NCBI GenBank assembly: GCA_964019055.1
Contig: OZ025214.1
Coordinates: 12,161,163 to 12,225,162, forward strand
From: Anthopleura xanthogrammica
Lineage: Eukaryota; Cnidaria; Anthozoa; Actiniaria; Actiniidae
Reading direction: 5' to 3'
Length of the DNA stretch: 64,000 bases
The notes under the pieces were generated by a model, which was not told the DNA's origin, ran no database searches, and saw nothing but the letters and a program-made list of their open reading frames with translations. Made by a program: the position numbers and the translations under genes. Positions 1 through 14,000 of the stretch are shown here, one piece after another (positions within the stretch are counted from its first letter, which is position 1; every line of letters starts with the position of its first letter).

Positions 1-135
1 AACATCTTGGTGGCTTATTTGCCGTTCATTTCAAGTATCAAGAAAAGAATATCTTGCATGGAATCGTGTCCTAGCCAGAGGTAAGACTTGGTGCCTTTGT
101 CAATCCAAACAATTTAGAACAGTTGTTCGAAAATG

Positions 136-1477
136 CCTCTAGATAATAATATTTGGCTATAGATAATAATATTTGGCTATAGATAATAATATTTGGCTAT
201 AGATAATAAATATTTGGCTATAGATAATAATATTTGGCTATAGATAATAATATTTGGCTATAGATAATAATATTTGGCTATAGATAATAAATATTTGGCT
301 ATAGATAATAATATTTGGCTATAGATAATAAATATTTGGCTATAGATAATAATATTTGGCTATAGATAATAAATATTTGGCTATAGATAATAAATATTTG
401 GCTATAGATAATAAATATTTGGCTATAGATAATAAATATTTGGCTATAGATAATAATATTTGGCTATAGATAATAAATATTTGGCTATAGATAATAAATA
501 TTTGGCTATAGATAATAAATATTTGGCTATAGATAATAAATATTTGCCTCTAGATAATAATATTTGGCTATAGATAATAAATATTTGGCTATAGATAATA
601 AATATTTGGCTATAGATAATAATATTTGGCTATAGATAATAATATTTGGCTATAGATAATAAATATTTGGCTATAGATAATAAATATTTGGCTATAGATA
701 ATAAATATTTGGCTATAGATAATAAATATTTGGCTATAGATAATAAATATTTGGCTATAGATAATAATATTTGGCTATAGATAATAAATATTTGGCTATA
801 GATAATAAATATTTGGCTATAGATAATAATATTTGGCTATAGATAATAAATATTTGGCTATAGATAATAAATATTTGGCTATAGATAATAATATTTGGCT
901 ATAGATAATAAATATTTGGCTATAGATAATAAATATTTGGCTATAGATAATAAATATTTGGCTATAGATAATAAATATTTGGCTATAGATAATAAATATT
1001 TGGCTATAGATAATAAATATTTGGCTATAGATAATAATATTTGGCTATAGATAATAAATATTTGGCTATAGATAATAATATTTGGCTATAGATAATAAAT
1101 ATTTGGCTATAGATAATAATATTTGGCTATAGATAATAAATATTTGGCTATAGATAATAAATATTTGGCTATAGATAATAAATATTTGCCTCTAGATAAT
1201 AATATTTGGCTATAGATAATAAATATTTGGCTATAGATAATAAATATTTGGCTATAGATAATAATATTTGGCTATAGATAATAAATATTTGGCTATAGAT
1301 AATAAATATTTGGCTATAGATAATAAATATTTGGCTATAGATAATAATATTTGGCTATAGATAATAAATATTTGGCTATAGATAATAAATATTTGGCTAT
1401 AGATAATAAATATTTGGCTATAGATAATAAATATTTGGCTATAGATAATAATATTTGGCTATAGATAATAAATATTT
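136..1477. repeat. 20/21-bp minisatellite, about 65 copies
   Basis: The unit is AGATAATA(A)ATATTTGGCTAT, which alternates between a 20-bp form and a 21-bp form with one extra A. Rare variant units reading TTTGCCTCTAGAT occur near 130, 545 and 1187. The order of 20- and 21-bp units after 545 partly repeats after 1187, which suggests block duplication inside the array. The related flank near 21.6 kb has no array, so it expanded in, or after the origin of, the copy A side of the segmental duplication. Confidence 0.95.
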
Positions 1478-2494
1478 TGACACAACATATTATTTCAAAT
1501 GTAGATAAAATAACTTAATATTTAGAAAATTATTTTATTATGAAATTCAAATAAGATTTATTTAATAATATTTGGATGAAGTTGACAAATACTACCAGCA
1601 CTTTTGATATTTAATATATTGTCGACTAAAATCGAAAGCTGCTGATATTTATGTTTATTACACATTAATTTCGCTCGCGGACTCGCTTGTTCGCGATGTC
1701 ATACGGGAAACTCGTGAATAAAAACGATATCAGGCTCTTAACATGTGATAATCTCTATAAATTAATGGTGGAGATTTCATGGTACTTCAAAACTATGACT
1801 CTAGAGCCTTTTAATATCAGCCAGAATGATAAATATCACGTTAAAAGTTTTAATATACAACCTAGGAACCAAAAGTGCATAAGTTCGATCAAGTTTCTAG
1901 ATTATTTACTGCGGAAGTAAACATTTCTTTCATAATGAAGTACATTCGAAATTTGATGTTATTAGATGTTATGAACAATAAATGATTTCTGGAATATTTT
2001 TGGGTGCCCATGGTTTTTCGATTCGCACTGTAACTCGACATTCAGAAATATATCTGAAGGGTATAATAACTTTTGAGCATTAGTCTCGAGTTCTCGAAGC
2101 TTCGTATTCCCAGAGGATAAGGTATGCATTTTTCAATAACAAAATATTTGCTGGCGATAACTGAAAAAGGGCAAAATATTTTAGATTTGATTTCTCTGTT
2201 TTAATCTTATAGAAAATAGCACAAAGAAAACCTCTCTGGCATAAACTAAATATGAAACAATTCAAATTCTTTTCTTGACAGAAGAGAGACAGTTATGGTT
2301 CATTAGGATTCATGCATGCACTGGATTTAATTGCAAGCGATTCACAAATAAAACATGACATATAAGAAATATATCTATGAACTAAAATCAACATATAGCG
2401 GCTTGAATTTCAATTGTCTTACCGAGTACCAACGACCATTTGATTCATGACGATTTACTTTACAATTACGAATCACAAGTATTACTAAGTTATT
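1478..2494. other. Non-coding flank of duplicated block A
   Basis: No convincing gene. Blocks such as GATGAAGTTGACAA and TTTAATATATTGTCGACT near 1575-1630 recur at 21776-21832, and CTAGAGCC-TTTAATATCAGCC near 1800 recurs at 21949-21967. This marks 1-2.3 kb and 21.5-22.3 kb as paralogous upstream flanks of the two PARP14-like genes. A 77-codon open frame at 1687-1920 is not conserved in the second copy. Confidence 0.6.
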
Positions 2495-2651
2495 CCAGGG
2501 AGGTGGGAGGGAGATGGAGATGAAACTGAATAATTTATCGAAAATGGAGCGTTCTGATTGGCTAGCGCCAAAGTTTGAATGTCTAAATGTTGAGTCGGGT
2601 ATCTACGATTACATAGATTATTCGAAAATTGTCTCCCTCCCACCTCCCTGG
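2495..2651. mobile_element. Short fold-back MITE with 5-bp TSD
   Basis: The element begins CCAGGGAGGTGGGAGGGAG and ends with the reverse complement of that sequence. Direct TTATT copies flank it at 2490-2494 and 2652-2656. It has no coding capacity. Its superfamily is uncertain. Confidence 0.7.
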
Positions 2652-2860
2652 TTATTCTAACTCTATCATTTTACAGAGTATATGTGGATAATCTTAAAGA
2701 TTCAACTAGTTATGTTTTTTTTTTCCTTTAAAGTTTAAATTGTAATGTTAATGTTCACTGTTCCCAGCTTGTGTTAAGCAGTTTTAAAAATAGATAAAAA
2801 ATTAAGTAAAAACTATATAAATGATCAATGATCTGTGGCTATATTTAAAACAGCGAATAT

Positions 2861-2970
2861 GGAACGGGGAACGGGGAACGGGGAACGGGGAACGGGGAAC
2901 GGGGAACGGGGAACGGGGAACGGGGAACGGGGAACGGGGAACGGGGAACGGGGAACGGGGAACGGGGAAC
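2861..2970. repeat. 7-bp tandem repeat (GGGGAAC)n
   Basis: About 15.7 nearly perfect copies of GGGGAAC. The C-free, G-rich side is on the + strand. There is no coding role. From 2971 to 3786 I see only a dispersed segment (about 3110-3200) that also occurs near 59.16-59.23 kb, and no gene. Confidence 0.95.
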
Positions 2971-3786
2971 GATCAAAGTGTACTTAGAAATTAGCTTGAT
3001 CATTAAATAAGAAACAGAAGCAAAATCACACAGAATTCATGAGTTGGCATTGGGCCCTTTGCAGCTAACAGTCATATGATGATATATCACTTCAATAGCG
3101 AATGGATAGACGCATCAAGAGTTCCGCACTGCTGCTCAATGCGCATGCTCAGGGGATTAAAAAGTGGAATGATATTTTGTATAATATGCAATTTTTCGGT
3201 ATATTTGATTCAGAATTCGCTTAACGGTACGCGATCTTGAATATTTAGTGAAAATTGTACTTGACAAGAAAGAATTTTCATTTCAAGGTAAAATCAGCGA
3301 AATTCGGTACTTTTATTAGTTTTATAGTTAAGACCAACATGCGTGCCAGAATCTCATTATGCAATAGAATGTCAATGTTTTATAAATATTGCTCAACCAT
3401 ACTTCATCATTTTTTTTTTTCAGTCAAGTTTTTCAGTAGAGACAACTAAGTAAGCGCCACATGCCAACGTCTAATACAATCGTCAATGCAAGTGTATGTC
3501 CATTTTTTCAAGCTTTCACCTTAACTATTTCCAAGCAAAGAAAGACAAATTTATCGTTATAAGTAATCCCGTCTACAAAAATATTCTCAAAGCCTAAAGA
3601 AATATGGGGCATTGTACAATCTGAAATATCAGAAAAATATTTTTCACAATGCTAAAATCTAATTATAACTCAAAAGTACTCCGGATTGGAGTTGCAAGGT
3701 ATTGTGCAAATAGAAAGTAATAGGAAGAGAAATCAAGTCGACGACCAAAAGCTGCATAAGAAACCAAAAACCTCGGTGACCAAAAG

Positions 3787-5010
3787 GTGTCTCAAGAACC
3801 AAAAGAACTCAGTGACCAAAAGGTGTCTCAGAAACTAAAGGAACTAGGTGACCAAAAGGTGTCTCAGGAACCAAAGGAACTCGGTAACCAAAAGTTGTCT
3901 CAGAAACCAATGGATCTCGGTAACCAAAAGGTGTCTCAGAAACCAAAGGAACTCGGTGACCAAAAGGTGTCTCAAGAACCAAAAGAACTCAGTGACCAAA
4001 AGGTGTCTCAGAAACTAAAGGAACTAGGTGACCAAAAGGTGTCTCAGGAACCAAAGGTACTCGGTAACCAAAAGTTGTCTCAGAAACCAATGGACCTCAG
4101 TGACCAAAAGGTGTCTCAGAAACCAATGGACCTCAGTGACCAAAAGGTGTCTCAGAAACCAAAGGAACTCAGTGACCAAAAGGTGTCTCAGAAACCAAAG
4201 GAACCCGGTGACCAAAAGGTGTCTCAGAAACCAATGGACCTCAGTGACCACAAGGTGTCTCAGAAACAAACGGAACTCGGTGACCAAAAGGTGTCTCAGA
4301 AACAAACGGAACTCGGTGACCAAAAGGTGTCTCAGCAAACAAAGGAGCTCGGTAACCAAAAGGTGTCTCAGAAACAAACGGAACTCGGTGACCAAAAGGT
4401 GTCTCAGAAACCAAAGGAGCTCGGTGACCAAAAGGTGTCTCAGAAACAAACGGAACTCGGTGACCAAAAGGTGTCTCAGAAACCAAAGGAGCTCGGTAAC
4501 CAAAAGGTGTCTCAGAAACAAACGGAACTCGGTGACCTAAAGGTGTCTCAGAAACCAAAGGAGCTCGGTAACCAAAAGGTGTCTCAGAAACCAAAGGAAC
4601 TCGGTAACCAAAAGGTGTCTCAGAAACCAAAGGAGCTCGGTAACCAAAAGGTGTCTCAGAAACCAAAGGAACTCGGTGACCAAAAGGTGTCTCAGAAACC
4701 AAAGGACCTCGGTGACCAAAAGGTGTCTCAGAAACCAAAGGAACTCAGCGACCAAAAAGTGTCTCAGAATCCAAAGGAACTCGGTGACCAAAAAGTGTCT
4801 CAGAAACCAAAGGAACTCGATGACCAAAAGGTGTCTCAGAAACCAAAGGAACTCGATGACCAAAAGGTGTCTCAGAAACCAAAGGAACTCAGTGACGAAA
4901 AAGTGTCTCAGAAACCAAAGGACCTCGGTGACGAAAAAGTGTCTCAGAAACCAAAGGACATCGGTGACAAAAAGCTGTATAATAACCCAAAGGACGTCGG
5001 TGATAAAAAC
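3787..5010 (+). repeat. 36-bp coding minisatellite, 34 units, in PARP14-like copy A
   Basis: Thirty-four contiguous 36-bp units encode a 12-residue motif of the form V-S-Q-K-P-K-E-L-G-D-Q-K. Lysine, glutamate and glutamine dominate, and the variants include QTEL, PMDL, KDLGDE and ELDD. Units 1-4 and 6-9 are almost the same block, a 180-bp higher-order repeat. The unit length is divisible by three and contains no stop codon in several frames, so long open frames also appear on the antisense strand and in shifted frames; these are shadows. The last units (near 4960-5010) are more diverged. Copy B has only about six degenerate units at the equivalent place. The encoded stretch is expected to be disordered. 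Confidence 0.95.
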
Positions 5011-8000
5011 GTCGAGCAAAAATACAAGAACATCATTGGCCACGACGCGAAAGGCTTGCGCCTTGATAATGATGTATTTCTACACGATCCCTACCACCCT
5101 ACTTATGAGAGCAGTGCACAAAATCTAAGCCTCGAGGAGAAGTTCAAAATTTCGCCAAACAAATTCGATCAAATAATCCCATCGGTAAATAAAAACGTTT
5201 TATATCGAGATGATGTCAAAGAAGATCCTAAGGTTGCAGTCATTAGTGGCCTGGTAGCCATATCAGCCACTGAAGGAAAATCCAATATTGGACAACAAGG
5301 GGATATCAATTGCACATCAAAAAGAGAAAATGTAGAGAAACATGATGCTTCCGGTAAAATTAAGCATAATAACGGCTTTGGAAAAGTAAATCAAAGTAAG
5401 GAACATAATGCAAGGGAATTATCTGAGGATTCCAGTAATTGTGAAGACAAGATAAGTAGACAAGAGGCATTGGGAACTAATAACAATGTGAAAAAGCCAG
5501 AAGGTTCCAAGTCGACTGTCAAGCAAAATCAGAAAAATAAATTTGGCCATGAGGAACTCGATATGATGCAAAGCAACCTGATCAAGAACATGTCATCTCC
5601 TGAAGGAAAGGACATTGGGGAGTCCCAGCCTGGCAAGCAAGTTCAAATCTTTGAGCCAAACAAAGTTTTAATGAGAGGCCTGAAAAACCGCACGAGTTAT
5701 GAGACCATAATGAAGTTTGCTGAGTACAATACGAACGAACAAGTGCTGGAAATCGTTATGTTGGATAATGGAACAAGTGCTTTAATAACATTTAAAAATA
5801 TTAAAGGTAAGAATGGCAAGTCAAATTCATTTTGAGGCGGGATGGACCGAATAAGTTTGGGGCGGGAGGAAAATGAGATATTAAAGGTGAGAATGATTGC
5901 TCATTATAGTAATAATATTGTGGTGTAAATTATTGTTGGAAGAATAGGAAAACGAGAGGTTTTTGATTTTGTATTCTACTTTTTAACTTAGATTTCAAAA
6001 ATGCAAAAGAAAAGATGGAAATGCGTAGTCTTAAGGGGGCAAACGTTATGGTGGACAGGGTACCTGTCAGTTCCAGTTTATCATCTAACACTACCCTTAA
6101 AGATCTGGAATATTTGTCGTCTAGTCAAGGAATCGGTGGAGAAGTCACAAATATTCAGTATGTGGAAGAAGTCGACGAAGAAGCTGTTGTGTCGTTTAAA
6201 GATCCTAATGGTGAGTTCATTTGCAACTAATTTATTTCTGAACGAATCCTTAAAATACTAGAATACTGAATAAATAAATGATACCTATTCGTTTGTCTCA
6301 CGGTTTTAACAAAGGGGTCAGACGTTACATATTGGAACACCGAAAAGATGAACTGGTAAAGATGGAAACTGACTATTCGGTCAGCATCAGTGCAGATGAA
6401 CAGGAAGAAAAGTTCAAAATCTCCGGAACAAAGGTGGAACGTGCTCATGCACAAGAGGCTCTTCAGCGTTTGGCGGATTCTGTTTCAAGAGACAAAAAGA
6501 AAGTTCAACAGCCTGGTCTGCACAAATTAGTGGCTAGTGGAAAAGTGGACAGAATTATCAGAAATATAGAACATGAACACAAGTGTGCATTAGAAAAAGT
6601 TCCAGAAGAAATCTACCCTCAGACAGTAGGAAGAAAAGAATTGCAAGGTAATGATAAGAGCCTGAATACAACTTCATCCAACGATAGCAGCGATGCTACT
6701 TCGCAGACGGACTACTCTAGTGCGAGTTCATCTGCTGGTACTAAAAGCGAGAAATGTGGAAATGTAACCATTTCATGGAAACAGGGAAACATCGTGACAG
6801 AGCACGTGAGTTGGTCTTTCCATTTAAACTATTTTGAAACGTTTGCTAATTAGTTAATACAAGGGCTTGTTAAGGAAATAACGTAGTTTGGCATGATTGT
6901 TCTTTTTTTCTGTGATAATCCAAAGCCATTTAATTACAGTTTTACTTTTATTTATTTCTAGGTTAGTATACAAGTAGGTTCGACCATCGGTAAGCTCTAT
7001 GAAATCTTTAAAGAGGCCGGTGGACCTGGGTTGTCACAAGAACTACCAAAACCTAGCAAGTCCATTAACCAGGTGATTATTAGTAGGACTGGTAATCTTC
7101 CCTGTAATCACGTAATCCTTGTTTCCTGCTGCAGATGGGATGGTGGAAAAGGTCAATCTGAAAGGGTAAGTTATTTTATTTCATCAACGGACTATTCCAA
7201 TAACTTACCGTAGACTACTCCAATAATAGGACAATTATTTGAGGTTTTACTATTACTCTTTACTATCAGGAAGCAAAAGAAACGTTATATAAGTAGCAAA
7301 GCGTTCCCTAAAACAGCACTCCGGAAAGTCTAATGGAATGTCATGAAACGTTTGATTGACACCCCATAGGCATTCCTTTGCGGTGACAAATTCAGTTACT
7401 GAAGGGCAAAAAAATGTAATTTCATTTCTTTGAAATGGGCTTTATCAAATTTCAGAGATATGAGAAACAAATCTTTCTCGAAAATGCCATTGCACTCCAA
7501 GCGAACATGCTATTAGTAGTCGAGGCGAGAATCTGAAAAAGGGCTCAAAATAGGCGCTACGTAGCACCCCCACTACACAAAAGGTTTGACAACGGATTTT
7601 GATAGCAAAATACCTATACTTTATCGTAAAAGCAGTTATGATAGCGAATTATGGGGTCTTAGAGCCGCTATGCTATGATTTTAAGGGGGGTGGGGGATAG
7701 TTTGAATTAGCATAACCGAACATGCCCTTGATTGAAGCCAAAACAAAAAAAAATAGTTATCTTCTTTACTACCTTTTCAAATTGTTTGAAAATTGAACAG
7801 CTCATGTGACACAATGAGCTAAACACTTTTGAGTGATTTTTTCTTGAATTATTTGGGTTACCATGGCAACGGAAAGCCTGAGAAAAAGAACAAGCTTCCT
7901 AAGTGAATTAAAGTACGACACAGAATAAAAAAAATTGATTATTTTATGAAAAAATATGGCATAGGTACAATTGAAAAAGGTTTATTTATTTTTAATGTCT

Positions 8001-11000
8001 AAAAACAACAATAAATTTTTTTATTAAAATCCGGAAGTAATTTATTCTGACGTCACGAAATGTAAATCCCAGGATGCATTACGCTCTTAACATTGTCGTC
8101 CGCCATCTTGAAGATGCCAAAAGGTAAGTTTTTAGTACTCTCTTACTTTTGGAATAAAAATGTATGAAAATAAGAGAAAATTAACTTATTTTCCTTTTTA
8201 TTGGTAGCTTTTGTTTTAATTTAACCCTTTTATTTGATTAACTTAAATAAAACATGCGTTTTGTGGATATATATGGTCTGTAAGTACAACATGATAATTC
8301 TTCGATTAGGAATTCATCACCGTCTTAAGCCAGAAGTTGACTTCTTATTAAGCTTTCTTTTAATTTTCTGAAGTATTTCTTTAATTCAGATTTACATGTG
8401 TGATATAGCTGAAATAAATTGTAAACATTAAGCTTTTTCGACTTCATTTCATAAGGAGCCCGGCACCTTTTGAATAACTAACTTAATAAATGACAAACAA
8501 ACTCAATAAACTTAGTTTGTTATTGCTTTCAATAGTGAAAAAAATATTTCTGATACACGTTGTGCAGTGTATAATACAAATGGTGATTTGTAAAATGCTG
8601 TTGATACAATATATTGTCTGGTATCCTATTTGTCACCGGATAAACCAAGCACAGAGATTAAAAAAGTATAAAAGTTTGACAATTTTTCGGCATTAATGTT
8701 TTGCTTTGTTGATGCATTTATTTAGTGACCCAAAATTGAGTAGATTTCATTTAAAACCACGTAATCAATTATTTTGCCTATAGGCGTGGCTCGTAACGAT
8801 GACCAATGTGGAGACGTGCCAGGGCCTTTGCCTAGTAAACGAACAAAGACAGATCAAGGATGTGAAAGCCGCACCTCTCGATCCAAGGCTACAAAGATCA
8901 ACTGGTCTTTGTGTATGTTTTGCCAAAAAATCAAGCATAAAGGTGTTAAGACACTAATTAACGTGTCAAGCTTTGATGCTTGCAAATCTATAGTTGCGGC
9001 CGCCGAAGCAAGAGCTGATTTGGATTTTATTACGAATATCAGAGAGCTGGATCTCATCGCCGTGGAGGCAAAATATCACAGCGCCTGCAGAGCAAGTTAT
9101 GTGAGCAAATCAAACCTGAAGCGTCAAACATTCAAAGACGAAGACGAGAAGGAAGAATGCATATACGAAAAGTCATTCAAGGAGCTCTTAACAGAAATAG
9201 ATAACGAAATCACAGCTGGCAAGGCGTTTGAAATGACTTTCTTACTTGAGCGGTATAAAGAAAAACTTTCTTTAAACGGTGTGCCATCTCCAGCTTATAG
9301 AAGCGAAAAACTGAAAAAACGATTGAGCAATTACTTTGGTAATTCAATTGTGTTCCACAAGCCGCCAGACCCATCGAAACCAGAACTTATTTACTCCAGC
9401 AGCATTTCCGTAAAGAGTCTCATCAACGCTGCAGTTAGTACCGCAAAGGCTAATGATTACCTTAGTTGTAGCTACTCCCCAGTGGAAAAAGATGATGCGG
9501 AAGCTGAGAAGCTGAAGGTTCTATTTCAAGCGGCTCAGATTTCAAAAGAAGATATAAAGAAAAGTAAAGGCATTTGCATACGACCACTTTCAGTTGATGA
9601 TATTACGTTAGAAAGGGGCAGGAGTGTGGTTCCTAATAGTTTGTACCATTTTCTTCAGTGGTTTGTGTCGCAACAAGAATATCACGAGTCTGATAAACCC
9701 GCCGCAACATGCAAAAGCCAAGAAGATGAAAGGAGAATTTTGATGCTAGGTCAAGACATGGTACACACATCTACGCGCACGCGACTCAAAACCCCTAAAC
9801 ATGTTGGACTTGGCATCACTATACATCACCTAACAGGCTCGAAGCAGCTTATTACACTGCTTAACAAAATGGGGCATTGTTGCTCCTACAACGACGTAGA
9901 AATTATCAACACAGGCCTTGCTAGAGAAATCAGTGCAAGGTCAGAACAGCTTGGTGTCATCGTTCCGTCAAACCTATCTCCTGGTGTCTTTTTGCAGTTT
10001 GCGGCAGACAACAATGATTTGAATGAGGAGACGTTGGATGGTAAGCGCACTACGCATGCCACGACAATAGTTGGCTATCAAAGAAAAGCATTTGGCCCAA
10101 AGCTACCCTTGCAGTCAAAAGCTGATCACTCCTCAAAAAGAAGATCTCTGGAGGCACCCCTTTCTTCTCAAGCTATTCATGATTTTGGAGTGCGTAGCCG
10201 AAGGCCCGCTGTTACATCTTACCGAGGAAAGTTAAAAGAATCTGGTAATTTTTCCAAAGATGCACCCAATATTGATAACAGAGACTTCGCTTGGTTCCTC
10301 CTCAGACTAAACAAAAACAGTGCACTTCTGTCAACCAGCGATGACATCACTGAAGATAAGCAAACCACGCCTAGTTGGAGCGCGTTCAACGCTATTACCT
10401 CTGTAGCTGTAACTGCACCGTGCACCAATATTGGCTACTGTCCGATGATTCCAGGACCCGCCACCGAGTACAGCACTATTTATACTGTTATGAAAGCTGT
10501 ACAAGATATGAGTGTAAGTCTCGGCCAAACGAACAGTGTAGTCACATTTGATTTAGCCATATATATACCAAGGCCAAAGAAATTCAATGGCGTCGTCCTG
10601 ATGAATTTCAAAACCTGACGATCCGTATGGGCGGTTTCCATATAGCTCTGAATTTCTTGTCTGTGATAGGCAAAAAATTCGAAGAAAGCGGAATAGAAGA
10701 TTTACTAGTTGAATCTGGGTTGTATGGCACTTCTTCAACGTTAGCCCTCCTTAAAGGAAAGTCGTATAACCGTGGTGTCCGTGCTCATAAGCTGATCATG
10801 GAGGCACTATTGAGACTGCAGTGGCGAGCATTTTGTCGGTGGTTAGAAAAGAAAAAGGATGAGCAGCAACTTGAAACAATAAACGTGGATCAGGTCCAAA
10901 TGAACATGACCCAGTACAAAAACAAAGTAGCCACTGATGCAGTACAAGCAAAAGATGCGTTCGATGATCTTTGCAAATCTGTTGATGACCTCTACCATCT

Positions 11001-14000
11001 ATTTCAACGATTTAAGGTAGAGTCCCGATCTCAGATGTTCAAGTTCTGGGACAGCTATATCAACATGGTTTTCGTACTCTTGCGATTCATTAAAGCTGAA
11101 TGGGAAGCAAACTGGGAACTTCACCTACAGTCTACAGCTGAGATGTTACCACACTTTTTCTCGATGGACCGAACCAACTATTCAAGATGGTTTCCAGTAT
11201 ATCTGGCAGATATGCTTCAACTGGGAAAGACTGCTCCAGAGGTTCATAGAGAGTTCCTCGAGGGTAATCACGCAGTCAGCAGATCGCAGCAACCATTTAG
11301 TCAGATTTGGACGGATATGGCTTTGGAGCAGAGCGTAAACCGTGATTCAAAGACTAAAGGGGGGATCGTCGGGTATCGCAGAAGGAGGGTGCCCTAGAAA
11401 AATGGTTTTTGACTGCCCATGAACGAGCAGCCGTAACAACTACAACCAAGGAGATGTGTGGAGTTCGAACTGATGGAACGATGTCGGTACATAAAGAAAG
11501 AGGTTCACTTCGGATGAAAAGAGATGAAGATGATGTGAAGAAGCTGGTATCAACGCTAGAGTCTGTCATGGTTAACCCATTCGAAGGACATGACGCCACA
11601 CTTCCATTATCGAACTTGGCAACTGGTGTCGTAATGCCAACAGATATGGCTTCCAGACTCCTCAGTGCAGAGAAGATTGGAGCGACAGAGATGAATTCCT
11701 TCGTTAGCAAGAGGCTCAACACAAATACTGTGGGATTTTGGGATACGCTGCCCAAAATAAAGATCCAGACTTTTGCAAGTTTGACTAAGAAGGTGCAAGC
11801 AAGGGCGTCAGACGAGAAGATAATAACGATAAATGCAGATCGAAGCCTGTTTGCTCGTCTTTTGGTCGCCTCTAACACAAAGAACATTGATTTACGTGAA
11901 GTACTAAAGTATGAGCTTTCTTCGGTTCCTTGTGCATTAGCTCACCCAGACGGTACACTGAGGAAGAGCAACAAAAGTGTCCTACTATCTGTGCTTGAAG
12001 GGTTCGTTGATGTCTTGCCGAGACTGCCACACGATGACGAAGAGCCAATAACAGCCAAAATCATTGATGGGATGGCTTTGGTACAAATGACAAAGGCAGC
12101 TGGAGCACGAACGTTTGGAGAGATGGCCGAGCGCTACATCAAGAAAATCAAGGGAAATCTTGGAATTGATAACTGCAGTCGCGTTGATGTTGTTTTTGAC
12201 AGATACGACAAGACCGACTCCATAAAAGAAAGTGAACGCATAAGAAGAGGTTCCGCATCTGGATATGAAATCAAAATCACTGGTCCAAGTACACCTGTTC
12301 CTAAGAACTGGAACGCCTACATTGCAAACCCAGTCAACAATATGAACCTTCAACATTTTCTTAGTGAAACATGGACGAAAATGGGGAAGAAATCGCTGAT
12401 GTTTGGTCATCAACTAGTCTTCGCTGGATGTTTTGCGAACCCACAAGATGTCCTGATTGTCGAAAGTGGCACAGCAAGATCTCTTCATCAGCTGGTATCT
12501 GACCAAGAGGAGGCTGATACTAGGATGATGTTGCATGCGGAAGACTGCTCCCTCCAACACAGAAGAATAGTGGTGCATTCCCCTGATACAGACGTATTAG
12601 TTCTCGCAACTTATGTGTTTTCTTCACTATCTTGCGACGAAATGTGGATGAGAACAGGTGTTAAAGACAAGCTACGATTCATTCCTATCCATACGCTGAA
12701 ACAGAAACTTGGTTCTCTTCTATGCAGCCTACTGCCTACATTCCATGCGCTAACAGGGTGTGATACTACAAGTGGACCCTACTTCATCGGCAAGAAAAAA
12801 GCTTGGAAAGTACTGACAGATCACCAGGACAAGTTTGCAGCATTAACAAACTTTGGAGAAGGTACACCATTGTCACCAGATCTATCAGCTGCTGCAGAGC
12901 AATACCTTTGCTCCATCTATTCCACTGCACCGCGGGCTGGAATAACTGCTAATGATGTTAGGTGAGTTACTTGTCTTTTAATTATTGACTGAAAAATACA
13001 TATACTAAACTGCTTACTTTTTAAATGAATGTTCGGTAGATATTGGATGTTCTGCCAGAAGAAACAACGTAACGAAGGACTTCCACCGACTTCCAACAGC
13101 ATACAACATCACATTCAGCGAGCAAACTACCAAACAATGGTATGGAAGCGATGTCTTCAATCAATGCAAGAGCTTCCCTCGCCCATTGAGAACGGATGGA
13201 AAATATCCGACGGCATGATCCAACCAGTCTTGATGTCCAAAGATCCTGCACCAGAGGGACTCGTGGAGCTAACTGTCTGCAGATGCGATAAGTCGTCATG
13301 CAAGTCCAATCGTCTCTGCGTTTGTTACAATAACGAGATGGCATGCACTGAAGCATGTGGATGTATGGGCGATGAGAGCTGCCAGAATCCACACACCTCA
13401 CAAGTCAGTAATGATGACAATGAAAGTGATGAAGACAATAGTGATGACGATAGTTGTGACGACGGCGACAGTGACGATGGCAACAGTGATGACGATAAGG
13501 GTAATGACGACAGTGATGACGACGGGAGTGATGGCTACAACAGCCAGGACAGTAGTGAAGAAGAGTTGTCCAGCGAGATCTGATTCCTTCCAGCTGATAT
13601 TAGGTAGCTTTAGATTTGACTACGAGTACGAGATTGACTAAAACATTATTCCTTTTAAACTATGCTACTACAGAATGATAGTTGTCCTTACATTGGTTTA
13701 ACTGTTGTTTTAGAAATGTGTTGTACCAAGATGAGGGCGACAACAAGCATATAGTGAAATATATTTCAAGACAAAATCTCGTCATCGTACTCAAATTCGT
13801 ACTCGTAGTCCAATCTAAATGTCCTCCAATTTTCAACTTCATGTAAAGTATTTTCTATGAAGAAAGACACTTTGAAGACGTTGCTAAAAATCAGTCGTTA
13901 CCATGGTTACCAAGACTACTTAACAGTAACATCATTTCCTCAAGTTTCAACAATCGAACTTTCATTATTTAAAACAACATGGTTTTACAAAGTTCCCATT

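Noticed and set aside
1..1477. CRISPR-like array
   Set aside because: The repeats are directly tandem with no unique spacers, and the DNA is eukaryotic.
1687..1920. 77-codon open frame
   Set aside because: The paralogous segment near 21.85-22.05 kb does not keep the frame, and there are no domains; treated as chance.
2861..2970. Telomere-like repeat
   Set aside because: GGGGAAC is not the animal telomere unit (TTAGGG), and the array is short and internal.
4024..5128. Several 150-170-codon frames on both strands over the 36-bp array
   Set aside because: Shadows: the 36-bp unit lacks stops in several frames. Only the frame continuing into the RRM region joins exon 2 in phase.
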